DNA of 64,000 nt from Subdoligranulum variabile (lineage in GTDB: Bacteria; Bacillota; Clostridia; Oscillospirales; Ruminococcaceae), in NCBI GenBank assembly GCA_004554775.1, contig SFKI01000003.1, forward strand, positions 124,001 to 188,000, written 5' to 3'. The position numbers and the translations under genes are program-made. The stretch's first letter is position 1. Every line of letters begins with the position of its first letter. Below the pieces are notes generated by a model. It searched no databases. It worked only from the letters and a program-made list of their open reading frames with translations, and was not told where the DNA came from. Positions 50,603-58,889 of the stretch are shown in pieces.

Positions 50603-51312
50603 TCTTGTATGGTACCTCCAATATAGCGATTGAAGGCCGCTAACAGCTCCTGGCGGCATCCCCGGCTCACCGGCAGCTCAGTGTCGCCCACCCATAGAGA
50701 CTTGGAGCCAATTTCACTGATTTGGGCCAGATTTACAATGTACCAGTAATTTCCCTTGACAAACGGAAAAGACATCAGTGCTTCCTCCGCACTTTTCAGC
50801 GTTCCTCTCAGCGTGTACGCTCCCTGCTCAGTATGATAGCAAAGTTGCTTTTGCTGCACTTCCACATAGTATATGCTACGCACCGGCAAAAGGATCTGAC
50901 GGCCATGGCAATCCAAAAGAATCTGGGCATCTCTCTGCCGGTCGATCCGCCCCAGTGCCCGAGCAAATCGCATTTTGAAAGAGAGATACGATAATGGTTT
51001 AAGAATGTAATCCAATGCCTGCACTGCATATCCTTGAATCGCATACTGAGCCATATTGGTAATAAATACCAACACCACCTGATCATCCATCTGTCTCAGA
51101 CGACGGGCAGTCTGCATACCGTCTACTCCAGGCATTTCAATGTCCATTAATATTAAGTCATATCTTGAATCATACTGTTTCAGGAAATCTTCTCCACAGG
51201 CAAAGCAACGAATATGAAAGTTTTCCCCAGCTTCTTTACCATAACGGATTACATAGTCCTGTAGTTGTTCTCGATCGCATAATTCATCTTCAACAATAGC
51301 AACCTGGAGCAT
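50599..51312 (-). CDS. LytTR-family response regulator
   Basis: A 237-aa AgrA/LytR-type regulator. The receiver domain (1-120) has EDE at 8-10, phosphoacceptor D57 in LILMDIEMPG and K105 in YILKPL. The LytTR DNA-binding domain (about 135-235) shows RSIYYVEVQQKQLCYHTEQG and FPFVKGNYWYIVNLAQI. With the kinase it probably activates the adjacent sugar operon through the repeat at 49195-49225. Confidence 0.93.
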   Translation of the reverse strand: MLQVAIVEDELCDREQLQDYVIRYGKEAGENFHIRCFACGEDFLKQYDSRYDLILMDIEMPGVDGMQTARRLRQMDDQVVLVFITNMAQYAIQGYAVQALDYILKPLSYLSFKMRFARALGRIDRQRDAQILLDCHGRQILLPVRSIYYVEVQQKQLCYHTEQGAYTLRGTLKSAEEALMSFPFVKGNYWYIVNLAQISEIGSKSLWVGDTELPVSRGCRQELLAAFNRYIGGTIQE

Positions 51313-51342
51313 GGATTCCTCTCCCCTTATAGTATTGAGTTT

Positions 51343-51371
51343 ATTATAACAATTCTGATTACACCTTTCAA
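51343..51371 (-). promoter_or_regulatory. Promoter of the two-component system
   Basis: Minus strand: TTGAAA (51371-51366), 17-bp spacer, TATAAT (51348-51343). The ATG of the regulator is 31 bases downstream. Confidence 0.8.
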
Positions 51372-51503
51372 GGAAAAGATTCTATACAAATAGCGACAAA
51401 TAGCGCGATAAAAGTTCTTTATCTCAAAAACTTATACTAGTTGCAGAAGTTCTTCTTTGCTTTCCGGTCCACACGGCGGAAGCCGCTCTGCTTCCCGCAA
51501 ATA

Positions 51504-51604
51504 ATCGAGTAGGTGACTCTCTTAACCAAAGAGCCGACCTCTCACACCACCGTGCGTACCGACCGGTACACGGCGGTTCAACCGCATGAGTGCAAGGACT
51601 CGTA
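51504..51604 (-). mobile_element. 3' end fragment of a group II intron (domains V-VI)
   Basis: On the minus strand the sequence reads GAACCGCCGTGTACCG..., CGGTACGCACGGTGGTG, TGAGAGGTCGGC, then ACCTACTCGAT. This is the typical domain V/VI end of bacterial group II introns with an LtrA-type protein. The rest of the intron and the reverse-transcriptase gene are absent upstream. Confidence 0.65.
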
Positions 51605-51836
51605 GTAGTTGAAGATACTAAAGTAAAGATAGGGAAACAAACCGTTCTGCTCAACGTTCCTCTATATTTGCCCAAAATGTAAAACCACAAAATAGATCAT
51701 TGTAAGATGTGTTTGCGCTCTCAATTCGATACAAGATACCCGTTTATAACGGTAGCCGATATAGTGGAGCCAGTGTAAGGCAGGATGATTTCGTATGGAC
51801 ACACAAGTAGAACAGAGTGGGTGCAGCGGCTCCCAT
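51605..51836. other. Stretch without a supported gene
   Basis: About 230 bases between the intron fragment and the M23 gene. A minus-strand frame beginning inside the M23 gene continues through it, but has no ribosome site and no recognised motif. With the intron fragment and the promoter gap (51313-51503) it makes a 520-base non-coding region. Confidence 0.4.
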
Positions 51837-53501
51837 TTATGAAAACTGCCGCATGGCATCGGTTCTCTGCCCGTTTTCATATACTTCAAAATGCAGATGA
51901 TCTCCCGTGGCCCGCCCTGTGTGGCCTACGTAGCCAATGACCTGCCCGGCCTGCACCTGCTGGCCGGTGGCGACGCAGATGGAGGAGCAGTGGGCGTACA
52001 GGGTTTGCAGGCCGTTGCCGTGGTCGAGCTTGACATAGTAGCCATAGCTGCCGCCCCAGCTGTCCACACCGTTGGCCGTTACTACGGTACCGTCTGCGGC
52101 GGCCAGGATGGGTGTGCCGTTGGGTGCGGCGATGTCGGTGCCGGTGTGGTAGCTGACTTCCCCGGTGATGGGGTCGGTGCGGTACCCAAAGGGCGAGGTG
52201 ATACTGCCCGCCACCGGCAGCGGCCATTGCAGGCTGCCCCCGTCAAAGCTGCCGCCCGGCGTCAGAATTTCGCCGTCCAGACTGCCCGCAGCAAAGCCGC
52301 CCAGAAGTTCGCCCCAGAGCTGCTCGGTGTCCGGGTCGCACAGCAACGTCAGAGATTCTTCCTGCCGGGAGGTCATGGGGTATTCCTGCCGCATCTCCTC
52401 CGGCGTTTTGTGTTCCAATGAAATGACCAGAACCGTCCGAGTGACAGTTCTGGTCTGCGGTTCTTCTTTCTCATCATCTGGCGGGTTCTCCACAGGCACC
52501 TCGATTTCCTCGGTGTAGGTGAAGTAGGTGATTTCGTTCATATCCCACATGGTCTGGCGCAGGGCGTCAAGCTGGGATTCCTCGATAAAGGACACGGACA
52601 TTCCGTTGGCATCCCCGGCGGTTGCGGCGGAAAATACAGCCAGCACGTTCTGCCATTGAATGTAGTACACATCATCGTTTGCGGTGAGTTCCTCCCGGTC
52701 ATGGGGAACGGTTTGCGAAATTTCCTCCAGCCGGTCACGGTATTCTTCGGTGAGCAGGGCAACTGCCTCCTGTGCTGTCATGGCACCCTCGCCGGGGGAC
52801 TCTCCCGCAAAGAAAATGCCGTAGGCGGAGCCAGCCACCAAGGCAATCATGCACACCAGCAGAACTACCAGCAGTGCAACGCTGCCGGCCGCCGCCGCAG
52901 CCGTAATCAGGGCCTTGAGGGATTCCACCGCCCAGCGGATGGCCGATTTGACGGCGGCACTGGCTTTTTGCAGGGTCTCGGCAGCCTGCCGGACCATCTG
53001 CCGGGAGCGTGCTGTCATCTGGGCCGTCTGGGCTGTGGCGGCCCTGTCGGCCTGAATAGCGGCCTGTGCGGTCTTGATTCCCCGGCGGCTCTCCGTTACC
53101 CCTCGGATGGTGTTGGGCGCGGTCTTGGCGGCTTTCTGCGGGGAATGGGGCCGTTGTGTTGCGGCGGCCGCTTTTCGGGCAGGCAGGCTGCCCTGCCGTT
53201 CGCGGATTGCCGGGTGAGAGGAATCCGCTTGTGCCCGTTCTGACAACTTTGTTTCCGAAGTTTTGACAGTGGTGTTTTTCTGTTTGGCTTTGACCAGTTC
53301 CCGGCACTGGCGGGCAGCCTTCTGTGCCAGCTTTCGGCCGCCGTGCAGCGCGGCCTCTCCGGTCTGGACAACGGCATCCCCGGCGGTGCGTTCCACCTGT
53401 TCCTCCAGCCGGTTGAATTCATTATATGTACTGTTCTGCTGGTCTGGCTGATCAGGCAGCCTGTGGGCCTTCTCTTTGCCTTGCAGCCAGACCTGTTTCA
53501 T
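51837..53501 (-). CDS. M23 peptidase of the conjugation machinery
   Basis: At least 554 aa. The N-terminal 190 residues are basic and Ala/Gln-rich; a membrane helix follows (about 200-235, VALLVVLLVCMIALVAGSAYG). A linker leads to the M23 domain (about 425-554) with FGYRTDPITGEVSYHTGTDIAA (zinc His and Asp) and GDHLHFEVY. It cuts peptidoglycan to let the transfer channel through. In-frame coding continues upstream to 53576, where ACG stands seven bases after AGGAGG, so the true start may be this near-cognate codon (579 aa). The first ATG at 53501 lacks a ribosome site. Confidence 0.88.
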   Translation of the reverse strand: MKQVWLQGKEKAHRLPDQPDQQNSTYNEFNRLEEQVERTAGDAVVQTGEAALHGGRKLAQKAARQCRELVKAKQKNTTVKTSETKLSERAQADSSHPAIRERQGSLPARKAAAATQRPHSPQKAAKTAPNTIRGVTESRRGIKTAQAAIQADRAATAQTAQMTARSRQMVRQAAETLQKASAAVKSAIRWAVESLKALITAAAAAGSVALLVVLLVCMIALVAGSAYGIFFAGESPGEGAMTAQEAVALLTEEYRDRLEEISQTVPHDREELTANDDVYYIQWQNVLAVFSAATAGDANGMSVSFIEESQLDALRQTMWDMNEITYFTYTEEIEVPVENPPDDEKEEPQTRTVTRTVLVISLEHKTPEEMRQEYPMTSRQEESLTLLCDPDTEQLWGELLGGFAAGSLDGEILTPGGSFDGGSLQWPLPVAGSITSPFGYRTDPITGEVSYHTGTDIAAPNGTPILAAADGTVVTANGVDSWGGSYGYYVKLDHGNGLQTLYAHCSSICVATGQQVQAGQVIGYVGHTGRATGDHLHFEVYENGQRTDAMRQFS

Positions 53502-53614
53502 GGCGGCTTTGGGGATACGGACGGCATCTGCCGTCCGGGGCTGTCTGGAAGCTCGTTTTTGCTTGATTTCTTTCGTGAGGATACCTCCTGTTTTTGAAGT
53601 ACGGGAATGAGAAG

Positions 53615-53643
53615 TTGAAACAAGAAAAAGAATATGATATTAT
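53615..53643 (+). promoter_or_regulatory. Promoter of the DinB-like gene
   Basis: TTGAAA (53615-53620), 17-bp spacer, TATTAT (53638-53643). It is divergent from the M23 gene. Confidence 0.7.
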
Positions 53644-53689
53644 GGCAATGTGATAAATCGGAATTGATTGAGATATGGGGTACAATACT

Positions 53690-54214
53690 ATGAAGAAAGA
53701 AATACTGTTCCAGTTCGACATAGCTTGGCAATTATTTGAATATCATTGTCAGAATTTGAATGATGACGAAGCGTTGTGGTGTATAAACGAAAACGGCTTG
53801 CAAATCAGAAAAAAAGATACTACTTGGATTCCTGACTGGCCTGATACAGAAGACTATGCTATAGGTCCTTCAAGCATTTCTTGGATTATGTGGCATATTC
53901 TTTTTTGGTGGAAATCAACAATCAGTGCCTCCAAGTATAATATTATACTAAACAAAGATGATGTAAAATGGCCGGGAGATACAAGTCGTGCTATTATTGA
54001 AATAAGAAATTGCCACGATGAGTGGATTCATTTTGTCAATTCATTAAGCGAAGAAGAATTATCATCAAGCACCTTGTGCAGGTGGCCGTTTGATGGACAA
54101 AATATGTACTCTCTTTTACTGTGGCTAAATGCAGAACTGATGAAAAACGCTTCAGAAATAGGCTTTGCCAGATTTTTATATGCTTCTATAAAACAAAAGT
54201 CAGGAGCAGAATAA
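53690..54214 (+). CDS. DinB-like family protein
   Basis: A 174-aa protein resembling the DinB/YfiT four-helix-bundle family: an N-terminal helix (FQFDIAWQLFEYH), a central WIMWHILFWWKS with a candidate metal His, and HDEWIHFVNSLSEEEL. Members are bacillithiol- or metal-dependent enzymes with varied roles. The region is clearly AT-richer than its surroundings, a sign of transfer. A start at 53675 would add five residues. It is on the plus strand inside a minus-strand transfer operon. The intron fragment begins four bases after its stop. Confidence 0.75.
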   Translation: MKKEILFQFDIAWQLFEYHCQNLNDDEALWCINENGLQIRKKDTTWIPDWPDTEDYAIGPSSISWIMWHILFWWKSTISASKYNIILNKDDVKWPGDTSRAIIEIRNCHDEWIHFVNSLSEEELSSSTLCRWPFDGQNMYSLLLWLNAELMKNASEIGFARFLYASIKQKSGAE

Positions 54215-54218
54215 CTTC

Positions 54219-54319
54219 CAGTTGTGCGCCCAGCCAAGGGTGTGTAGCCTAACCGGTGGAATCCGGTATATCCAAGGCCTATCCAGCCAGATTTTAGCGA
54301 GTCTTGGAACCGTTGTGCA
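54219..54319 (+). mobile_element. 5' end fragment of a group II intron
   Basis: Starting at 54219 the plus strand reads GTGCGCCCAGCCAAGGGTGT, then CCGGTGGAATCCGG and GATTTTAGCGAGTCTTGGAACC. This is the typical 5' start and early domain I of bacterial group II introns. The similarity ends near 54319 and no reverse transcriptase follows. Orientation is opposite to the 3' fragment at 51504-51604. Confidence 0.6.
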
Positions 54320-54349
54320 TCACAAATCATGAATCGGGGAGTGTTTATT

Positions 54350-54520
54350 TTGGAGATCGCGTTGTTATTGCCCGGACAGGAACGGTGGAGACCCGTGGCG
54401 GGCGGCATCGAGTATGATTACTGCACCGAACGCGGGGAGTTCTTCTCCTGCATAGCCAAAACGCTGGACGCGGCGCAGTCCATGTGCGAGGACTGGATGC
54501 TGCGCCGGGAGCGGTACTGA
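54350..54520 (+). CDS. Small conserved-looking protein of the element (56 aa)
   Basis: A short protein, (M)EIALLLPGQERWRPVAGG..., then EYDYCTERGEFFSCIAKTLDAAQSMCEDW. The start is TTG at 54350, nine bases after GGGGAG; an ATG at 54329 has no ribosome site. The next gene starts one base after its stop, so the two are coupled. I do not recognise a function. Confidence 0.65.
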   Translation: MEIALLLPGQERWRPVAGGIEYDYCTERGEFFSCIAKTLDAAQSMCEDWMLRRERY

Positions 54521-54521
54521 G

Positions 54522-54878
54522 ATGCCCTCCCGCGCCGAGGTGATCGCGCTGTGCCAGCGCCTGCCGGACAGCTATGAGGATTATCCGTTTGACGATCCCA
54601 ACTGGACGGTCATGCGGCACAAGAGCAACCACAAAGCCTACGCCTTTATTTTTGAGCGGCAGGGGCATTTGTGGGTGAACGTCAAGGCGGAGCCGCAGTG
54701 GGGCGATTTCTGGAAAAGCACCTATTCGGCGGTGGTACCCGCCTACCACATGAACAAGCGTCATTGGGTGAGCATCATTCTGGACGGCAGCATGAGCGAG
54801 GAGCAGGTGTTCCAGCTGATCGCGGAAAGCTACACGCTGAGCCAATCCAGAAGGTCAACAAGAGCCAAAACACAATAA
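54522..54878 (+). CDS. MmcQ/YjbR family protein
   Basis: A 118-aa protein of the MmcQ/YjbR fold (CyaY-like): PDSYEDYPFDDPNWTVMRHKSNHKAYAFIFERQGHLWVNVKAEP, then AYHMNKRHWVSIILDGSMSEEQ and a C-terminal helix. The whole family length is present. Such proteins are often carried with mobile-element cargo and are thought to bind nucleic acid; the role is not established. A perfect terminator follows. Confidence 0.85.
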   Translation: MPSRAEVIALCQRLPDSYEDYPFDDPNWTVMRHKSNHKAYAFIFERQGHLWVNVKAEPQWGDFWKSTYSAVVPAYHMNKRHWVSIILDGSMSEEQVFQLIAESYTLSQSRRSTRAKTQ

Positions 54879-54883
54879 ATTGG

Positions 54884-54907
54884 CAGAGGGCCGGGCGGCC
54901 CTCTGCT
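54884..54907. terminator. Terminator between yjbR-like and virB4 genes
   Basis: A perfect 10-bp stem GCAGAGGGCC / GGCCCTCTGC with loop GGGC, followed by TTTTGCTTTG on the plus strand. It sits between convergent genes. Confidence 0.8.
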
Positions 54908-54921
54908 TTTGCTTTGCCTGC

Positions 54922-57255
54922 TCATCGCAGAGCCTCGTCCGGCTTGGTGGTCATCAGCTTGTACAGCCGGGTGTTCTTCGGGAAGCTGTTGGTAAACGGC
55001 ACCAGATTCCCCGCGCACCGGATCAGCCCGTTGCCCGCAGGCACATTGGTGATATATCCCAACTGGGCATCCGAGATGCTCAGCAGCCGGGCCAGTTCGG
55101 CCCGGTCGGTGGCGCTCTGGTTCAGCATAATGAGAAACTCCGAGTTGGCCAGCATGAGCCGGGCGGTGTCGGAGCGCAGCAGCTCATCCACATTCTGGGA
55201 CAGCGCCGTCAGCAGGCCGTTGTACTTGCGGATGCGTTTCCACAGCTTTTCAAAAAATTTCGCGCTGTAATCGTAGCGGAATAAAAGGTAAAACTCATCG
55301 GCAAAAATCCACGTGGTGCGGCCTCTTTTCCAGTTCCGGATCACCCGATTGTAGATGGCGTCCAGCGTCACCAGCATTCCCAGCGGCATGAGCTGTTCGC
55401 CCAATTCCCGGATGTCATAATCGATGATCCGGGCACTGGTGTTCACGTTTGTGGGCTGCGCAAAGGTATTGAGCGTGCCGGTAATGAACAGCTCCGCCGC
55501 CAGCGCCAGACCGCGTGCCTCCGGGTCGGGCTGCATTTGCAGCAGCCGGTAAAAATCCATGAGAGTGGGCGCCATCCCGGTGCAGCCCCGCTGGAGATAG
55601 GGCTGATACACCAGCTCGGTGCAGCGGTCCAGCACCGAGCGCTCCTGCGGGGTGATGTCGCCGTTCACAAGCTGCTCAAACATGGACAGCACAAATTCCG
55701 ACTTGGCGGCCACCGGCTTGCTGCTCTCGCCGTAGCCCGCGTCCATGTCCAGTGCGTTGATGTGGGTGTCGCTGGTAGCGGAAACGTGGATGACCTCACC
55801 GCCCAGCGCTTCGGTCAGATAGCCGAACTCACTTTCCGGGTCCACGATCAGAATGTCATCCTGCGTGGAGAGGGCGATCTGGGCGATCTCCTCCTTGGCA
55901 GACATGGATTTGCCGGAGCCGGACACCCCCAGCCGGAACGAGTTACCGTTGAGCAGCCTGCGCCGGTCCACCACGATCATGTTTTTGCTGACCGCATTCT
56001 GGCCATAGTACAGCCCGTCCCGGTGCATGATCTCCTGCGCCCGGAATGGGATCAGCACGGCGGTGCTTTCGGTGGTGAGGGTGCGCAGGGCCTCGATGCG
56101 GCGCAGGCCGTAGGGCAGTACCGTGTCCAGACCATCCTTCTGCTGCCAGCGCAGCGTGGAAAGCTGGCACAGATGCCTGCGTCCCACCGAAAGCAGCGTT
56201 TCGGTGTCGCTGTCCAGCTGTTCTTTGGTGTCGGCCAGATGCACCAGCGTTACAAGGCCGAACATCATCCGCTGGTCGCGGGTGGTCAGGTCGTCCAGCA
56301 TCTCCTTGGTTTCCCTGCGCTGAAGCTCCATGTCGTAGGGAACCACCGCCGACCAGTTGCTGTTGGCGTTCTGCTTTCTCTGCCAGTTGGTAATGTTGGT
56401 ATCCACCCCCAGCAGGGTGTTTTGCAGTTCGCGGGCGGCCTCGTCCGTGGGGACGGGCAGGATATCGATGGACAGCATGAGGTCCCGGTTCAACTCGCAC
56501 AGCTCCGAGACAAAGCTGTCCTTGATATAGCTGGCGTAGTCCTGCAAATACAGCACCCGGCCCCAGCGATCGTTCAGCTTGAAATGATCGGCAGCAAACT
56601 CCATGCTGTCGGGACACAGCCAGTCCTTGAAATCATGGCCCAGCCGGGTATGCTGGCGCAGATCGAACGCAAAGGCGGCAGGTTCGCCGCCCTTGAAAAA
56701 ATCCCGGAGAATTTGCAGCCTTCCGGGCGCGTCCAGCTCGGCGGCCACCGAGGACAGCACCGCCAGATGGGTGATGAGGTCGGTGCCGACGCGGGCGAAG
56801 TAGGTGCGGGCCTCGTCGATGTTCTTCTTCACCACGCTGACGGTCAGGTAGCGTTCCCGCACAATGCTGTTGTTGGTGCCGGTGATGGTGGAGCGCAGCA
56901 TTTCGTTGAACTCTTCGCGGTAACCATCCAAAGCGTCCTGCTGCATCGACAGCAGAACCGAACGTTCGAACTCCGCCTTGTTGATGCGCCGGTTGTTGAT
57001 GGTGACCTTGGCGGACGCGCCGGAGTCCAGCGCGTTGAGCAGCTCCGAGTAATCCAGGAACATGGCGGTTTTGTCATCCTTCCCGGCGATGGCGTAGTTG
57101 ATATCGGTGAAGGAGAAACTTTTGGAAAACTGGTTCCCCACCTGAAAAATCCCATCCGGCCAGATACGGCGGATGGGAATGGCCTGCTGCACCGAGCGCG
57201 GCACCCGGAATTTGACGCGCTCCTGTTTTCGGCTGCGGTTAAGCGTTTTTACCAT
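54922..57255 (-). CDS. virB4: VirB4-like type IV secretion ATPase
   Basis: A 777-aa conjugation ATPase. Residues 1-400 are the VirB4/CagE N-terminal region. The motor domain has Walker A GVSGSGKS (443-450), Walker B ILIVDPESE and a second conserved segment TWIFADEFYLLF, then ALSQNVDELL. It powers channel assembly and DNA or pilin transport. The start (MVKTLNRSRK) lies 17 nt inside prgI. Complete and typical of Tn1549-like elements. Confidence 0.94.
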   Translation of the reverse strand: MVKTLNRSRKQERVKFRVPRSVQQAIPIRRIWPDGIFQVGNQFSKSFSFTDINYAIAGKDDKTAMFLDYSELLNALDSGASAKVTINNRRINKAEFERSVLLSMQQDALDGYREEFNEMLRSTITGTNNSIVRERYLTVSVVKKNIDEARTYFARVGTDLITHLAVLSSVAAELDAPGRLQILRDFFKGGEPAAFAFDLRQHTRLGHDFKDWLCPDSMEFAADHFKLNDRWGRVLYLQDYASYIKDSFVSELCELNRDLMLSIDILPVPTDEAARELQNTLLGVDTNITNWQRKQNANSNWSAVVPYDMELQRRETKEMLDDLTTRDQRMMFGLVTLVHLADTKEQLDSDTETLLSVGRRHLCQLSTLRWQQKDGLDTVLPYGLRRIEALRTLTTESTAVLIPFRAQEIMHRDGLYYGQNAVSKNMIVVDRRRLLNGNSFRLGVSGSGKSMSAKEEIAQIALSTQDDILIVDPESEFGYLTEALGGEVIHVSATSDTHINALDMDAGYGESSKPVAAKSEFVLSMFEQLVNGDITPQERSVLDRCTELVYQPYLQRGCTGMAPTLMDFYRLLQMQPDPEARGLALAAELFITGTLNTFAQPTNVNTSARIIDYDIRELGEQLMPLGMLVTLDAIYNRVIRNWKRGRTTWIFADEFYLLFRYDYSAKFFEKLWKRIRKYNGLLTALSQNVDELLRSDTARLMLANSEFLIMLNQSATDRAELARLLSISDAQLGYITNVPAGNGLIRCAGNLVPFTNSFPKNTRLYKLMTTKPDEALR

Positions 57256-57631
57256 GGCGGTTTTCCTTTCTCTTTCGTTTCTTTTGGGGTCGGCAGCCCA
57301 CGGCAATGGCCGGTTCCAGGGCGTGGTGATACACATTGCCCGAGCGAAACACCAGCTTTTTGGGATACAGAAGCTCGGACTTGACCCACGCCCACAGGAA
57401 CTGTTCGGCGGTCATGCCGTGGTAGCGGAAAAAACCACAGGCGGCAAAGGGTGCCGCGGCCAGAATGCACATCCAGCCGATTTCCTCTGTACCCACATAG
57501 GGCTGGAGCAAAAAATAAACGCCCACCGCCACCCCGAGGGCCAGCAGTGAGCAGATGAATTGCCGGGTAGTAAGCCCGAAAAAGATGGACTCGCGGTATT
57601 CTCGAATCTCTTTGGGGATTTTGATTTCCAT
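57239..57631 (-). CDS. PrgI family conjugation protein
   Basis: A 130-aa membrane protein: EIKIPKEIREYRESIFFGLTTRQF at the N-terminus is the PrgI signature, followed by two helices (about 27-45 and 52-70) and a basic C-terminus. PrgI corresponds to VirB3-like inner channel subunits and normally sits just before virB4, as here. Confidence 0.92.
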   Translation of the reverse strand: MEIKIPKEIREYRESIFFGLTTRQFICSLLALGVAVGVYFLLQPYVGTEEIGWMCILAAAPFAACGFFRYHGMTAEQFLWAWVKSELLYPKKLVFRSGNVYHHALEPAIAVGCRPQKKRKRKENRHGKNA

Positions 57632-57643
57632 GGTACGACCTCC

Positions 57644-58483
57644 TTACAACCCCATAATTTCCTTGACGATACGGTCACAGCCCTTGATGGCACCCACCAG
57701 AATCAGCAGGTTGAACACCAGTTCCCCCACATAACTCCACACCGCGGTCACGGCAGATACGCTGCCGTCCACGGCGGGAGCGGCTGTGGCCATGGTGGAA
57801 AAGATGATGCAGGCCAGTGCGATCACCACGCCTTGCAGACACACCCCGGCATAGCTGCGCAGGAAGTTTTTGCCCACATTGGATGTGGGTTCTCCGGCAA
57901 AGGAGGACAGCGGAATGGGCGCAATGGCGGTGTACATCCAAAGGGAAAACATCCGGCCATAGACCGTCAGAATCATCGTGAAGGACAGCACCATCACGAA
58001 CAGGCCGCCAATGAGCGTCACGGCCCAGAGCGGGATGGAATCCCAAAAACCCACCGAGGCGATGAGATCGATCAGCTCCTGCGGCAGTGTCATGCCGGTC
58101 ATGCCGCCCACGCCGGAACGGTTGATGACCGTGGTCACCATCCCCTGTACAATGTCGTACACGGCCAGCATCAGGTCAAGTCCATAGGTGACGGCCCCTT
58201 TGGCCAGCGCGAAACGAATAAACAGCTTGAGGGCGTGTTCCGGCTTTTTCACCTCCACAAAGCTGCCGCAGGTCTTGACCACACCTGCCGCAAAAAACAG
58301 CACCAGCAGGCCGTAGCCAATGGCCTGCAAGGCCCCGTGAATGCTCACCATGACAGCCCAGACCCCGCCGCCCTTGAAGGTCTGCGGGCTTTGGGTAAGA
58401 AGCTGCCAGATCTCGGCCAGCTTGCCGTTCCAGGTGTTCAGCGCGTTGTTCAGATTGTCCACGATCCATGCGTTGTTGCCCAT
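57644..58483 (-). CDS. VirB6/TrbL-like conjugation membrane protein
   Basis: A 279-aa protein with about six helices. The order between the Maff2 and PrgI genes, and segments such as SFTMILTVYGRMFSLWMYTAIAPIPLSSFAGEPTSNVGKNF, match the VirB6/TrbL-like protein of Tn1549-type elements. It forms part of the channel in the membrane. GGGAGGTGA precedes the ATG. Confidence 0.9.
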   Translation of the reverse strand: MGNNAWIVDNLNNALNTWNGKLAEIWQLLTQSPQTFKGGGVWAVMVSIHGALQAIGYGLLVLFFAAGVVKTCGSFVEVKKPEHALKLFIRFALAKGAVTYGLDLMLAVYDIVQGMVTTVINRSGVGGMTGMTLPQELIDLIASVGFWDSIPLWAVTLIGGLFVMVLSFTMILTVYGRMFSLWMYTAIAPIPLSSFAGEPTSNVGKNFLRSYAGVCLQGVVIALACIIFSTMATAAPAVDGSVSAVTAVWSYVGELVFNLLILVGAIKGCDRIVKEIMGL

Positions 58484-58517
58484 GGCGTATCACCTCCCTC
58501 CGGGCAGCAGCGGGGCG

Positions 58518-58889
58518 TCAGACCGTCCCCACGATCATATCGAGGATCTCTTTGGCAAAGGTAATGACCAGACCACCCGCCAGCGTGAGAAATCCCTGCG
58601 AGCGCTGGCTGGGATCGTGGCTCTGGAAAGACAGGCCCACCTGCACGATGCCCCAGCCCAGCAGGATCATGCCGATGGCGCGGATCAGGCTGAAAATGAA
58701 GGTGGACAGGTTGTTGACCACCGTCAGCGGGTCGCCTTCGGCGCGGGCAGCGGTGGCAAGGCAGAGGCACACCACCAGCGCCGCGAACAGGGCAAAGGCG
58801 ATCTGCCCGGCGCGGCCCAGCTTTTTGGGGCTGAGTTTTTCCGCAGCCGGTTTGGAAACATACGGGTTCACATTAAAATCAAAGTTCAT
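58518..58889 (-). CDS. Maff2 family (VirB2-like) small membrane protein
   Basis: A 123-aa protein with an N-terminal basic stretch, a first helix (about 28-48) ending in a signal-like ATAARAE, and a second pair of helices with IFSLIRAIGMILLGWGIVQVG. The pattern is that of Maff2 family proteins, thought to be pilin or channel subunits. CAGGAGG precedes the ATG, and the start overlaps the virD4 stop (ATGA). Confidence 0.88.
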   Translation of the reverse strand: MNFDFNVNPYVSKPAAEKLSPKKLGRAGQIAFALFAALVVCLCLATAARAEGDPLTVVNNLSTFIFSLIRAIGMILLGWGIVQVGLSFQSHDPSQRSQGFLTLAGGLVITFAKEILDMIVGTV

